Assembly: GCA_963575645.1 (NCBI GenBank)
Contig: OY754465.1
Coordinates: 42,186,401 to 42,250,400 of the forward strand
Direction: 5' to 3'
Length of the DNA stretch: 64,000 bases
From: Xanthostigma xanthostigma
Taxonomy: Eukaryota > Arthropoda > Insecta > Raphidioptera > Raphidiidae
The notes under the pieces were generated by a model. The model was given only the letters and a program-made list of their open reading frames with translations, searched no databases and had not been told where the DNA came from. Within the stretch, counting starts at the first letter, position 1. Each line of letters begins with the position of its first letter. Positions 1 through 10,372 of this stretch are shown one piece after another. The translations under genes and the position numbers were made by a program.

Positions 1-430
1 CTGAATGAGAGTTTTTTTTAAAGCAATTTTAAATAAGCTAATTAGATCTTTTATTTCGGCAGGTAAATTATTGAAAATGTTGATCCCAGAGCAAACTGGA
101 CCTTTACTATATAAAGAAAGACATTGTTGAGGAATTATACAATGTGTTTTGTGCCTTGTATTATATTCATGTACAGACTCATTAGTTGGAAAATTATTTA
201 AATTTAATTTAACGTACATTGATATAAAATATATATAAATACTCGGTAATGTTAGAATGTTATTTTTTTTAAAGACTTCTTGGCACGATGTTCGTTTCGA
301 TAAGTTGAAGATTATTCTAACTGCATATTTCTATTTAATAAACAAGCGAGATAGATTAGTGCAATTACCCAAAGCAATTATGCATATTTTAAATGGGAGA
401 AAACCAAAGAATAATAAATTGTCAGTCTGA
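1..430 (-). pseudogene. non-LTR retrotransposon reverse transcriptase C-terminal fragment
   Basis: Read on the minus strand, about 430 down to 1 gives a recognisable 3' end of a Jockey-type ORF2. In order: LKYA.IALGNCTNLSRL, then AVRIIFNLSKRTSCQEVFKK, NILTLPSIYIY, a NESVHEYNTRHKTH motif, IPQQCLSLYSKGPVCSGINI and FNNLPAEIKDLISLFKIALK. This is the post-polymerase thumb/tail that normally ends such proteins. The frame is interrupted by a stop at 331-333 (after LSRLFIK) and shifts near 385, so it is dead. The polymerase core and endonuclease are absent, and the copy runs off the window's left edge, so I cannot say whether the 3' end is complete. Family recognition is by motif memory; the broken frame is seen directly. 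Confidence 0.85.
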
Positions 431-506
431 TTTATATATTTACGCAATCGCGAAAGTAAACTGTTTCTGAAATATCTGAGGTCAGATTTGGAAAAATAAT
501 ACCTAC

Positions 507-668
507 CGGGCCACACAGCTGATGAAAATTTGACCGCGGGCCAAAAATTTGTAGAGCAAAAAAAGAAGGTCTTCACATTCTATTTCCGCATTTGGAGAGC
601 AAAAAAAAAAGGTTCTGCTTCGCGAGTCGGACAAAATTGTACTGCGGGCCGCCATCTGCCCAGGCCTG
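507..668. mobile_element. hAT-like MITE fragment (right-end half)
   Basis: Shares GGCCACACAGCTGATGAAAA, two GAGCAAAAAAAA blocks, CGGACAAAATTG and the terminal GCCCAGGCCTG with the complete element at 58619-58911. Only the right terminus is preserved; the left end (CAGAGGCGGGCAAA) is missing, so no target duplication can be read. Confidence 0.6.
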
Positions 669-1818
669 GTCTAAAGTATTGTGAATTTGTGTTTTTTTTT
701 TTCACATTTCGGACAAGTTCAATAACCTCGTTTTTTTTAATATCGAATTTCTCAACTCCTCTAAATTTGTTTTCAGATATTTCAGATACCATTCACTTTA
801 GCTTAGTAGCTAGTCTATTGCATGAAAAATGCTCAAAATGGGGCCCTCCATCTAATTCCGGTCATTTAAAGAATTTGAAGAAGTATATTTGCCCCTTACT
901 GAACGCTTTAAACAATGAACAACTAATTGGGATCCGCCACATGGAACAAACTAAAAAAAAGTCATAATAATTATAGCATATGTTTTGGTCGCATATATTA
1001 AAAGAAAAATTATAAAATGTGTATAAATGGTGTAGCTGTAGACGATAAAGTATTTTTGTTTTTTTAATAAAAACGATAATAAACGGGAACAAGGAAATGA
1101 ACCTCCAAAGAAACCAAAAAAAGAGACTTAGAAACACTGCTGTAAATAAAACAGTATAATTTTAATTACATTTCAAGTTATTTTTTATGTTCTTTCTCGT
1201 ATGCTGATTTTAGTCAATGAAGCTTTTTTTAATTTTTAAATATCGGTGGTGTTTGTTCTGTGTTCAAAAAATTCACGCCAATTAGTGAATTTAATGCATT
1301 GCATTTTGTGTGTTGGACATATTATTATTAATTAGTCCAACTATTTGGTTTATTTTTCGATAAAAGCATTCAATGTGAATATTTATTATTCTTTGAAAAT
1401 CCTCGTTATTAATATCAACTCTGTTTCATTAATTATATTTTTCGTTATGTTTGTATCTATTAATTTTACAGTTTTGTACATAATAATTGTTTGATAGTAA
1501 ATTGGAAAATAAATTGGTGTTATATTAACCACCAAAATAATATAGATGAGTGACTTTTTTTAAGGCTTCGGCAGCAAGGCCATCAGGTATAAAATAGGTT
1601 TCTGTAAATAACGAGGTTTAATTGATAGTTAGATTTTGTTAAAAAGTTCAGTAAAGAGTGACTTTGACGACGATTTTTTGTATTGGATTCAGCTAGAGAA
1701 GAACATTCTTCTTAACAAGAGACGTAAGAAATTAACGTGTGCATCATTTTAATGAAAATAAATCTGAATCAGACTTTTTTTTTAAACTTCCCAACCGATA
1801 CGAAATTATCGGATAATT
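669..1818. other. no gene seen
   Basis: AT-rich sequence with T and A runs. Open frames on both strands here are low-complexity and carry no recognisable domain. Nothing else supported. Confidence 0.5.
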
Positions 1819-1819
1819 A

Positions 1820-1864
1820 AAATCTTGATTAACGTCTGATTGCTCTAAAATAAATAAATAATGG
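1820..1864. repeat. family A fragment (TIR arm)
   Basis: Contains ATCTTGATTAACGTCTGATT followed by AAATAAATAAA, the outer end of the foldback family best seen at 25636-25800. Only the outer half of one arm is present. Confidence 0.55.
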
Positions 1865-1867
1865 ATC

Positions 1868-2330
1868 GAAACTACATTGATATATTGCACATACCGCTAA
1901 ACTAGCGGTATGTGCTTTATTATCGCTTTGTGCGTCAGAGCTGACTTTCGTTCATATAAGAAGTTATATCTAAGTTAATTTCACACGAAATCCATTCAAA
2001 TTGAAGCTTTTTGAAAAGAGGAGATTCTAATCTATAAAATAGAACCATTTTTAAATCAATTTGAGTTTATAAATACTATTAAAATTGTAATTGAAAATCA
2101 CAAACAGCAGTTGTCGGTTGGTCTGTACGTATGTACGTATGTACGTATGTACGTACGTCACGACTCTACAGATCGCAATTTTGGTCGGATTGCCTTGGGT
2201 TATATTTTATTCACTTTGTTTACTATCAGACCAGAACCCTATTTAAATTCACTAAAATGTGTTCAGTAGTTTAATTTTTATAAACAGTTTTATTTTTTAT
2301 TATTTTTGACAGCTAATACTTTAAAAACAA
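1868..2330 (+). repeat. dispersed repeat, copy 1 (second copy at 59345-59765)
   Basis: The two copies share, in the same order: a ATATGTGCT/TTATCGCTTT block, GACAGAGCTGA-like, AAAATTGTAATTRAAAAT, ACAGCAGTTGTYGGYTG, TCGCAATTYT, TTTGTTTACTATCAGA, TTCAGTAGTT and a GACAGYTAAT end. Copy 1 carries an expanded GTACGTAT tetranucleotide-type run at about 2126-2158 where copy 2 has a single CGTACGTAC. No coding frame; class unknown. Confidence 0.6.
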
Positions 2331-2418
2331 TATAATAAATTTGCTGTGTAAATATAGTCTAATCCATAAAACAAGTGCTACACTTGTATACCGTGATAAC
2401 ACCACTACATGTATTAGG

Positions 2419-2490
2419 CCGCCGTGGCGTAATGGTTATGCCGTTGGATCCCCAAGGGCAAGATCCTGGGTTCGATTCCTTACGAAATCA
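2419..2490 (+). tRNA. tRNA-like sequence (probably SINE head or tRNA pseudogene)
   Basis: Has an A-box-like TGGCGTAATGGTTATGCCG and a perfect B box GGTTCGATTCC at normal spacing, followed within about 20 bases by a T run that could end pol III transcription. The first bases (GCCGCCG) do not pair with the end (ACGAAATCA), so there is no acceptor stem and I do not think it is a functional tRNA. A tRNA-derived SINE 5' region is the best reading; no amino acid identity is claimed. Confidence 0.5.
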
Positions 2491-2756
2491 TTGAAATTTT
2501 TCTTTTTTTTTCTTTTTGTTTTGTTTTATTTTATTCCACTTGATATTAATTATATATTATATTATGTATAGTTCTTAATTTTTTTTATTTTTGCAAACAT
2601 AAAAAAAAATATTTTTTCAATTTTTAATTATTTATTTCTTTAAATTTTTAAATCTTTTTAAATTTATTAAAAATATTTTTTAATTGTTATTTTTTTATCA
2701 TACAGTGGAAAACTTGCGGGATGTGCACTTTTGGTTTTGCCAACTATTTTGAATTA

Positions 2757-2820
2757 TAATTAAATATTTTTGTAATATATTGTCTGAAAAGTTGGTCGAT
2801 AATTTTATTACTGGATAATT
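2757..2820. repeat. family A single arm
   Basis: AATATATTGTCTGAAAAGTT followed by GGTCGATAATTTTATT, the inner-to-outer arm of family A. The partner arm is absent. Confidence 0.6.
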
Positions 2821-2870
2821 TCTAGGACTGAGATATATTTGACTGGAAACACATTTGCATCGGTTCGTTA

Positions 2871-2998
2871 ATGGCCGTCATTCGTTTATTGTCGTATCGG
2901 GCTTCCGTTTCCATTATAACCTTAGTGTTTGCTTTTCTTCCGATGTCGACCATGGGATCCAATCTAGAAGCAAACTTTATGGTGCTATTAAGGCCAAT
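2871..2998 (+). CDS. candidate 5' coding exon with signal-peptide-like start
   Basis: An ATG at 2871 in context GTTAATGG opens a frame reading MAVIRLLSYRASVSIITLVF, then AFLPMSTMGSNLEANFMVLL and RP. The first residues form a short basic n-region (R5, R10), a hydrophobic stretch of about 14 residues (VSIITLVFAFLP) and an STMG-like cleavage zone, as in a secreted or membrane protein. The frame closes two bases after a good donor, AAT^GTAAGA at 2999, giving a 128-nt exon in phase 2. Base composition is less AT-rich than the flanks, and I found no other copy of it in the window. I do not recognise the protein and no following exon could be identified, so this may be chance. Confidence 0.3.
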
Positions 2999-3002
2999 GT
3001 AA

Positions 3003-4601
3003 GATTTACAGCGTTGTTAAATGTTCGTCTCCTTTTAATTTATGTAATGGCAAATTTGCCCAGAAAGTGACAAAAATTAACAGTACTGTAAATTCTTTCG
3101 TTGATCATATAATAATAATGTTCTAGTAACAGTGAACAAATTTAAATCGGTCCAGTGGTTGTCAAGTTTTTGGAAAACATATACAGACAGAGGGCAAAAG
3201 AGGACTTTACTTTCAATTCACCAAGCAAAATATCAAGTTAGTTAAAGAATAAATATACACTGCACTATACTCCTTGCTCTTTTTGTTGAATATTTTGAGG
3301 TTCACCCAAAAATTGTATTATACACTCTTGAGAAAAAAATGCATGAAATATCAGTTGCAGTGGATGTAAACTTTTGATAAATCAGTTTGCTTCATAGTGG
3401 CATACTTTCGCGTGAACATGTACCTTAATGTAGGTTCGCGAGCGTTGAACATCGACCGGAGGCGCGTATTATAAACGAATCACAGCTGGCCGGAAACACT
3501 CAGTAATGTAGGTATCATAGTATAGGTATCATTGATATGATATACTGCATGTACTATGTACTGAATATGTATATGTGCCTAGTCTCAGGCGTCTATAAAT
3601 ATTTTTACAACAGAGCCGGCTGAAAGCAAACCTTTCAATCTCTCAAATTTATTTGTGCTGCATCACTTCTCCATAAATCAAAACTAATATTCAAAAATAA
3701 TACCGATTCTGCCTTCTCGTTATCACTCGTTTTCGGGATTATTCTTTTTGACTTCTAGACAAGAAATGACATTTACAAAATTTTTGTCTGACTGTAGATC
3801 TGTCTGTTTGCATCAGCATTACTCGAGATCGTCTAGACCGATTTTGATGGATGACATTTGTACATGCGCGGAGATGTGATATGACTCTAAAGCGATTTCA
3901 AAACTTCATATATCGCCGAAAGTACTTGTCTGGTTCTAAACGCTATATAAGATCCACGCGAGTTCCGATTCGTATTTCGGCCGGTTGAACGTGTCTCAGC
4001 CGGACGGCAGGCCACGCGTGTTGCTGTCAAACGCATTAGAAATATACGATCGGCGACACGCAAAGCTGAACAATTATTTGGCTGACACTTAAAGCCGTCC
4101 CTGATATGGAATATGCATTACTGTCAAATGTGATTTGAAAACGTGTGGATTCTAATGATGATATGGGAATTGCTTCACGTTGATTTATTGAAAACGTACG
4201 CGCTGTCCCCTTATACGCAATTTCATGCCAGCATATTTATGGTATTCTGTGACACTGTGCTAATATATGGCAACATTGTAACGACTGTTGGAACGTTTAA
4301 TTTTAATCAGGAAACAACAATATCTGTACACCAGAAGCAAACTATGTTAAGTTCAAAATGTTAAATTTTCAGAAAATAAAAAAAAAATTAACAATAGTTA
4401 GTATACGGCAAAAATTCAAGAGGTTATTCTCTGAGTTAACGGAAGAATATTTTGTTTTTTAATTATTTTTTGAAAGGAGCTTTGTTTCGAAGATACGAGG
4501 CAACAAAAGTGTTTCGACAAAAACAATTTTATTATTTTTAAAATTACGTAACTCGCTGCAGGCTAGTGCAGATATATAAAATACATCAGTCAATCAATTT
4601 C
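3003..4601. other. no gene seen; LINE-tail-like strings and a CpG-richer block
   Basis: AATCGGTCCAGTGGTTGTCA with a later CAGACAG (3148-3190) and a similar GTCTGTTTGC...GACCGATTTTGATGG string (3800-3850) resemble 3' tails of common insect retroposons. About 3940-4070 is richer in CpG and holds two TATA-like strings (3594-3601 TATAAATA and 3944-3951 TATATAAG). No supported coding region. Confidence 0.45.
3944..3951 (+). promoter_or_regulatory. possible TATA box
   Basis: TATATAAG precedes a CpG-richer stretch (3955-4070) holding an open frame beginning VERVSAGRQATRVAV that stops after about 34 codons. TATA strings are expected by chance in DNA this AT-rich; only the compositional change nearby makes it worth listing. 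Confidence 0.12.
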
Positions 4602-4678
4602 TGAGCACAGTGTGTGTAATGGTCAGCGTGCTGGCCCTTGGATCGTACGGTCGTGGGTTCCAATCCCATCTCTGCTCA
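4602..4678 (+). tRNA. tRNA-like SINE head
   Basis: TGAGCA at the start pairs perfectly with TGCTCA at the end as an acceptor stem. Between them lie an A-box-like GTAATGGTCAGCGTG and a B box GGTTCCAATCC (one mismatch) in a TGGG/CCCA T-stem. The anticodon arm does not fold cleanly, and the sequence continues into a non-tRNA body, so a tRNA-derived SINE is more likely than a working tRNA. Confidence 0.55.
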
Positions 4679-5316
4679 TGGATATTTTGTGATATCGTTT
4701 AGACCAGGGCTGCCCAACCTATTAGTAGGTACGATCTACTTTTTTTTTAAATAGTGCCATCGCGATCTAAAAAAATAAAAATCGCTTTTATAACGTTGCA
4801 AATATAGAAAGTTTATTAAACATTTAAGTGGGAACAAAAATTATACAATATCGAGTATAGTCATTTAAAAAAATAAAGAAACAAAATTAGGAATATAGTG
4901 AAGTAATTTTAATGAGATCGCTGACACTGTCCAGATTTGGCAATATTTTCAAAGGCGAGAGTATACGATGAAAGAGGTAATCGATTTAGTTTGAAAATTG
5001 AATTTTTGGATGTTTGAATAGATAAAGTATAAAGATCTACTTAAAATTACGCCGCGATCGACTGGTTGGGCACCCCTGGTTTAGACACAGCTTCGACATT
5101 TAATGATACTGGCCAGATACCAAATGGTCAAGCCACCCCCCAAAGTGATATTCTCTTGTATATGTGCATATTCCCCAATATTTTCCTAGAAGTAGATCGG
5201 GCAGCCAATGAGGAGAAGATTGAATTCATGAATGGTGGTAGCTATTTTCAATGCATAAGTGGTGGGACAATTGGTCTTATTGACGGTTCAAGTAATAGCA
5301 AGCCCGTAAAAATGTA
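4679..5316 (+). repeat. probable SINE body, interrupted by a hAT element at 4705-5078
   Basis: Removing the hAT element and one copy of its duplication joins GATATTTTGTGATATC to ACAGCTTCGACATTTAATG. The downstream part (5087-5316) is open in one frame, ending GSYFQCISGGTIGLIDGSSN, but with a tRNA-like head upstream a retroposon body is the simpler reading. The 3' end is not certain; the assignment is inferred. Confidence 0.4.
4705..5078. mobile_element. hAT non-autonomous element with perfect 8-bp TSD
   Basis: Terminal inverted repeats CAGGGCTGCCCAACC and GGTTGGGCACCCCTG bound a 374-bp element. It is flanked on both sides by GTTTAGAC (4697-4704 and 5079-5086), an exact 8-bp target duplication as hAT transposases make. 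A-rich/T-rich inner ends carry the GATCTACTTT motif on both sides. No transposase is encoded. Confidence 0.92.
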
Positions 5317-7136
5317 ATAAATTAATTTATTAACTCAAAATATACTAAATATTGATATAAAACATAGCCAAATACATTTTCTGAAACATAAGAAACATTT
5401 AAAAAACAATCAACAAAATTCATCAAATAAATTGGAAGTTAAATCCGGTCAAACATACATACAAAGAATTTTATAGAATAGTATAGATATTTGAAAATCC
5501 TAGGAATTTCTTGGGTGGGCCTCTACTTACCAAACTCACTGAGAATCTAGCAACAGTGATATAAAATACCTATTTATATAAAAGATGTACGCCAATGAAC
5601 ATTATTCAAACTTGGTACATTTAATCATTGTTAACGGGCTAAGTTATTGACATTTACAGACCGAAAAAAATGTTTCTGATGACAGGATGAATCACTGTGA
5701 CTCGCATTTTCTGATTAACGTTTTTTTAATGTATCACACAAATGATTGTTCCATTGCTTGATGGGAAATGTAATCAATTTATAGAATAATAAATTAAATG
5801 TCGTCCTTATCTGAAAATACGTTCTTTTGGTTCGCTGTTTTTTTTTTATTCATTCATATAAATCTTTCAATCAAAACGGTTGTTTCATTTTATATTAAAT
5901 TACAATATTTATGATTTCTAAATATTTGCCTTGCTAAAAATGAATGTGTATTGCATGGATACACACTTAATTTGCATTCTGATATATACATGCCTATTGC
6001 CTATATAGCTTCCGGCTTCACCCGGGTGCAAAACTATGTGATTTATAAATGCATATAGTCTTTCCGTACTCTCTCTAGAAATATTATATTGACCTTCCCA
6101 TCGATGCAACCATCCATACCCTCTCACGTAACAACTCACACTCTATGTGTGATCATCGATATTATTATGAGTAAGCGGTGATATCCTTTACCACTTTAGA
6201 AAACATTACAGTTTTGAAATTCCGTATAGTCAATTTTAAAACAGATCTGGATTGTTGTCTCCTATCTACAAATTATAAAAACAAGTATAATTAACTTCTG
6301 CAGTTTCTAAAACTGACAAACCTAGAAAACAAAATCTAAATTAATACCCTATTTATCTATATTATGCACACTATTATTATTACTTACCTTATTAATTCCA
6401 TATTTATATTATTAGTACTTACCTATGTATATGAGTAGTTGTATTTCAACAACTTTTCATGCATATAGCCAAAGTTGCTGAGCACGTAATTTAAGTTAAA
6501 AAAAAGTATGATTAATAGGTACTGGTGAAGGAATCATTTTACTACCATTCTAAGGGCATTAAAAACACCCATTTTATAGGGGATGTGCAAAAAAATTATT
6601 TACTATTTATTTTGCTAACAATAAAATATAGCTATCAATCATTTTTGAATTTCCAAACCCTACTTGCATATTACACTGTTTTGACTTAGATAATGTAATA
6701 ATAGCATGGAAGTGTGGATGCATTGCTTGAACTTTTTCCTTCGAGAACAGCTTTCGAGATAAAAATCATACATGAGACTTTTGTGCGCTAAAAGTGAAAC
6801 TTCTTATAATCTAGCATTTGTTAACGTATATTGCGCTTGTGCTTTATTTTAAAACAAATCTGAAATAAATTATTCGCAAAAAAGTTTACAATACAGGAGA
6901 TGTCAGTTGTACACAACAGAGACATTGATTTCATGCAGGGGAGGTAATTTTTGAAAATACGGTGCTAGATCACGCATGCGAAAGCCGAATTTCGCATGGG
7001 ACAGCGTAAGCGAGATCTTGTAGCATAGTTTGAAGAATAGCCACCCAGAGATCTGTGTTCTCCGCAGCCGACACACGCAACGTGACAACAGACGAAATTC
7101 GACAATAGACGAGACGCATTTGACAGAGAGAGTTGA
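5317..7136. other. no gene seen apart from one repeat
   Basis: AT-rich. The only structured item is the repeat at 5995-6165. Open frames at 6903-7199 and 6965-7150 (minus strand) overlap the plus-strand candidate at 7137 and each other; at most one can be real. Confidence 0.4.
5995..6165 (+). repeat. dispersed repeat with CCGGCTTCACCCGGGTGCAAAA motif, partial
   Basis: GGCTTCACCCGGGTGCAAAA, then CTATGTGATTTAT, CATATAGTCTTTCC and CTCTCTCTAGAAATAT are shared with 47470-47780, where the copy is longer. This kind of tail is common in insect genomes; element class is not certain. Confidence 0.55.
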
Positions 7137-7298
7137 AATGATTCTTCCACTCTTTCTTTTCAACTGCCGGTTGATGTTGGGGAAGGGGAAGCGTTTCACT
7201 TTTCGTCTGATCGGCCTAAGGAAGATTTACTCCAAAAGTGTATGTCTGTTGTCGAGCTTCAAGAAATCCTCTTTGGTGGTTCTCGTAATATAAGGCAG
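7137..7298 (+). CDS. candidate coding segment, function unknown
   Basis: A 54-codon frame between stops at 7134-7136 and 7299-7301 reads NDSSTLSFQLPVDVGEGEAF, then HFSSDRPKEDLLQKCMSVVE and LQEILFGGSRNIRQ. The composition (charged, amphipathic, few AT-driven residues) is unlike the Lys/Asn/Ile/Phe-rich junk frames around it. There is no ATG in a sensible place, so it would be an internal exon or an old mobile-element fragment. The minus strand is also open across this stretch, which weakens the case. I do not recognise the family. Confidence 0.22.
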
Positions 7299-7736
7299 TA
7301 GACAGACAGAAAAACACACTTTTGCAGTTATCGTATTGATAAGGATAAGGATTCTTTATCCCATTAATTGAAACCCACTTTGTTCAGATTTTGTATCCGC
7401 ACGGTATAATCTTATAAAATAATGTCCCAAATCACTACAGAATGAAAGAGGTCGTATATATTTTTAACAAAGTCAACTGAAACATATACGAATATTTTTC
7501 TTAAAAAGAAGAGCACTTACATTCAAACGCATATTCATAAATCATCGTTAAATGTGACATTGCATAACCGGATTCTAGGAGTGATTAATGGCTGATTTCA
7601 GGAAGCAACGTTGCCTACTAGTTATCACTAACTATAGTCACATTTCTGGTCCGTTTATTTGTTGTTACTAAATATTATAATTTAAGTAATAAAAATAATA
7701 ATAAAAGGAATAATCAAATATATGTAATAATACAAG

Positions 7737-8252
7737 GGTCCCGACGATAACTCGATGTGTCCCAATTTTGACTTTTCATTTAAGTCATAGAAAACGCTAA
7801 ATTTTGACGTTCCAAAAAAAAACTTTGCAGTTTATTCACAAATTTTCTCAAAAATACGTACTTTTCGTCTTTCACTGTCATTTTTTTAATCTAACCAATC
7901 AGAAATCACATATACACGTCAAAGTAACTGGTGTAGAATAATTACTGTATCTCACTGTTTTTTTGTTTTTTAAAAACTCCCCCCAAACGCCCTTCCCGTT
8001 TCAGTTTTCACTGCGCCAAAAAAAAAAAAAACGCCATCGAATCGACACGACCTCGCAATTGTTTTTTTAAAGAACTTCCCCCAAACGTCTTCCCCTGTTC
8101 ACTGCCCAAAAAAATGAATTTAAAAAAATCAAATTTAAAAGTGTGGAAATTTGATTTTTGTAAATTCATTTTTTAACACTGTTTAAGTTATATAAAATAA
8201 TAATTGTGTATTTCCAGTGGATATTTTGCGCATCGAGTTATCGTACCTACTC
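7737..8252 (+). mobile_element. family B TIR element, copy 1
   Basis: Ends are inverted: GACGATAACTCGATGTG at the left and GCGCATCGAGTTATCGTACC at the right. The inside has a duplicated block (CTCCCCCCAAACGCCCTTCC and CTTCCCCCAAACGTCTTCCC, each followed by TTCACTGC). Homologous sequence occurs at 32404-32698 (minus) and 48803-49760 (minus, interrupted). No transposase; superfamily undetermined because the target duplication is unclear. Confidence 0.7.
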
Positions 8253-8929
8253 TAACCAAAATATATAAATTAATTAATTAATTAATAAAATATAATTGCG
8301 GTACCGTTTTTATAAGTATGACACTAGATTAAGCGTGCTATAATTGTAAGTCACTTTCTACTATTTTAGAACAGGTAATTTGTTACCTTTGAAATTTTGA
8401 TTTTTCGCAATAGGTAAAGTAAGTATGTTAATATTGTTAGATACGTTATTTACTTTATCGAAATCAAAAGGAATGATTAAATAAAGAATGCAAACATATT
8501 CCAAACATAGCAATACTGAAGTTTACATACATTTACAACCTGTTTTGTTGACTCGATCAAATGTATATATATCTTTACCTTTTAGACAATTCTTATGTTG
8601 GGTTTGGAACTATTATAGCATAAAATACCTTACTGTTATAAAAACATTCTGCGATAAGCATGGTAACAGTTGATAAGACACTGGTATTTTTTTTATGGAA
8701 AAAACTCCGTCCGTAGTATCAAAACCTGACATTGAACTATGTATTTTCTAACACATTTACGTTATTTTTTAAATTTAACATTGTCTGAAAGTAGGTTTTT
8801 TGAGAGAATAGGACTAATTAAAAAAATATATTAAAAGTGATCATGTAAAAATCGCGAAATGTTATCGACAAAAAAAAACATCTGTTTAAAAATTGTATTA
8901 TAGATAATAGATAATAAAATACTTTTAAA
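8253..8929. other. no gene seen
   Basis: AT-rich spacer with a short TTAA-type run near 8270-8288. The 61-codon frame at 8488 shows no domain. Confidence 0.5.
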
Positions 8930-9112
8930 AAAAAATGAACCTTCTTCAAAAAAGATTCACTAAAAACTAAAAAGCGTAATAGAACAAGGTTTTGAGGTCG
9001 GCGCCTATTTAATGCACTTAAGTACTTACAACGTGATAGTAATTAAATAAAATTTGTTCTATTACGTTTTTTAGTGAATCTGTTTTGAAGGAGATTTCAT
9101 TTTTTTTTAAGT
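8930..9112. repeat. foldback element, copy 1
   Basis: Arms of about 60 bp: CTTCTTCAAAAAAGATTCAC, AAAAAGCGTAATAGAACAA on the left against TTGTTCTATTACGTTTTTTA, GTGAATC, TTTTGAAGGAG on the right. The same arrangement, including the central GTTTTGAGGTCG, recurs at 28497-28680. Non-coding. Confidence 0.7.
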
Positions 9113-9406
9113 TTTTTATTTATTTTAGTGTCTAACGAAACCGAAGAGCAACGTTCACGCCGACAACATAGACTTTTGCAATACTTCTTTGATTTTTGTT
9201 AATTTTCTAAAAAAACAATAAACCGATTTTACTAAAATTTATATGGGACCAACTTTGAGACATACTCTATCGAATAAAAAAGAATCATAGAAATCAGTTC
9301 ACAGTCGGCGAAGATATCGACGGACAGATATACAAAAAAAATTACAATCGAACATATAACCTCCTTCTTTTTTTGAAGGCGGTTAAAAATAACAAAAATT
9401 TCATTC

Positions 9407-9475
9407 ATTAAATCGTGTCTAATAATATTATTCAAATAAATAAAATAATCGACCAATTTTTTCACTCTATATATT
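9407..9475. repeat. family A fragment
   Basis: TTCAAATAAATAAAATAATC followed by GACCAATTTTTTCA, one family A arm without partner. A TTCTTTTTTTGAAGG hairpin lies just upstream (9363-9380). Confidence 0.5.
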
Positions 9476-10089
9476 TATCAAAGATTTTAGATATGAGGGC
9501 TAATTTAAAAAGTAGAATTTACCGTGATCAGAGATTATTAAAATGAAAACTATAAAATGTATTGATAGAAAGAACTTATTTTATTTCATTTAACAATTAA
9601 AATATAAGTTTTAGTTTTTTCGAAATGTGTTCTCCAATTTTCGTTTAATTTCAAACTTCTCATGGGCATTCAATAAGTCTCCAAATTTTTTTAAATCACT
9701 TATAACATAGAAAATCGTTTTATACCAAACCAACCGGTTTGTTTCTTTTCATAATTTAATATAATACGACCTGTAGAGTCCTTAGGTAGTACGAAAATAT
9801 TTACATTCGAGTTTCCTTTATTTTCTACAGTTTTCGGATGAATAACATTTCAAAATTATTGTTTTTCATTTGACATATCATCAGTGACATTATATTAATA
9901 TAGTCATGCCAAAGAACTTAAGTACTACTTGCTTATTTCTCAGTTGGTTTGTAAGTGCTTACTGTTCTGTTACATTAAAAGCTGCTTTTAAATACGACTT
10001 TGGCTAGGTTTTTACGAGAAACTTTTTGTTAATGACGGTGTTTTCAAGTTGGCTCAAGGATATGGAATAAAAACGCAATTACTGTAGAC
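9476..10089. other. no gene seen
   Basis: AT-rich spacer; no repeat or coding signal that I could define. Confidence 0.5.
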
Positions 10090-10141
10090 AATATTCTCTT
10101 TTATTAACTGACGTTTCGAGAACTATATTCAGATCCTCAGA
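10090..10141 (-). repeat. possible Penelope-like element 3' motif
   Basis: On the minus strand CTGAGGATCTGAATATAGTT is followed by CTCGAAACGTCAGTTAATAA. CTGANGA...CGAAACG strings of this kind occur at ends of Penelope-like retroelements and resemble a hammerhead ribozyme core, though here the intervening bases pair poorly. No reverse transcriptase is nearby. Confidence 0.35.
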
Positions 10142-10172
10142 GCCCAAATGCTGTTATATGAATACATTAGTG

Positions 10173-10364
10173 GAGTGTTTTTCGAAGTGTTGATCGCGAC
10201 CCCCTGGGAGGTCGCTAAACCTCTACAAGAGGGTCGCGGAGGGTCGTGAAGCCTCAGTAACAAAAAAAGAAAGTTCATCTGGTTAGAACAGCGGAGGGTA
10301 AGGGATCTCAAAACATTTTTTCATACAAAGAGGATCGCGTCATGACAAAGATTGAAAAACACTG
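10173..10364. mobile_element. hAT-like MITE, 192 bp
   Basis: Left end GAGTGTTTTTCGAAG and right end GAAAAACACTG are inverted with one changed first base. Flanks CATTAGTG (10165-10172) and CACTAGTG (10365-10372) match at 7 of 8 positions. The inner GATCGCGACCCC / GAGGATCGCG strings are typical of hAT elements that start CAGTGTTTTTCAA. Confidence 0.75.
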
Positions 10365-10372
10365 CACTAGTG

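Noticed and set aside
530..967. 145-codon plus-strand frame
   Set aside because: Starts inside a hAT MITE fragment and is rich in Phe/Ser from T runs; no domain and no coding-like composition.
2419..2490. functional tRNA gene
   Set aside because: A and B boxes are good but the acceptor stem does not pair and the anticodon arm does not fold.
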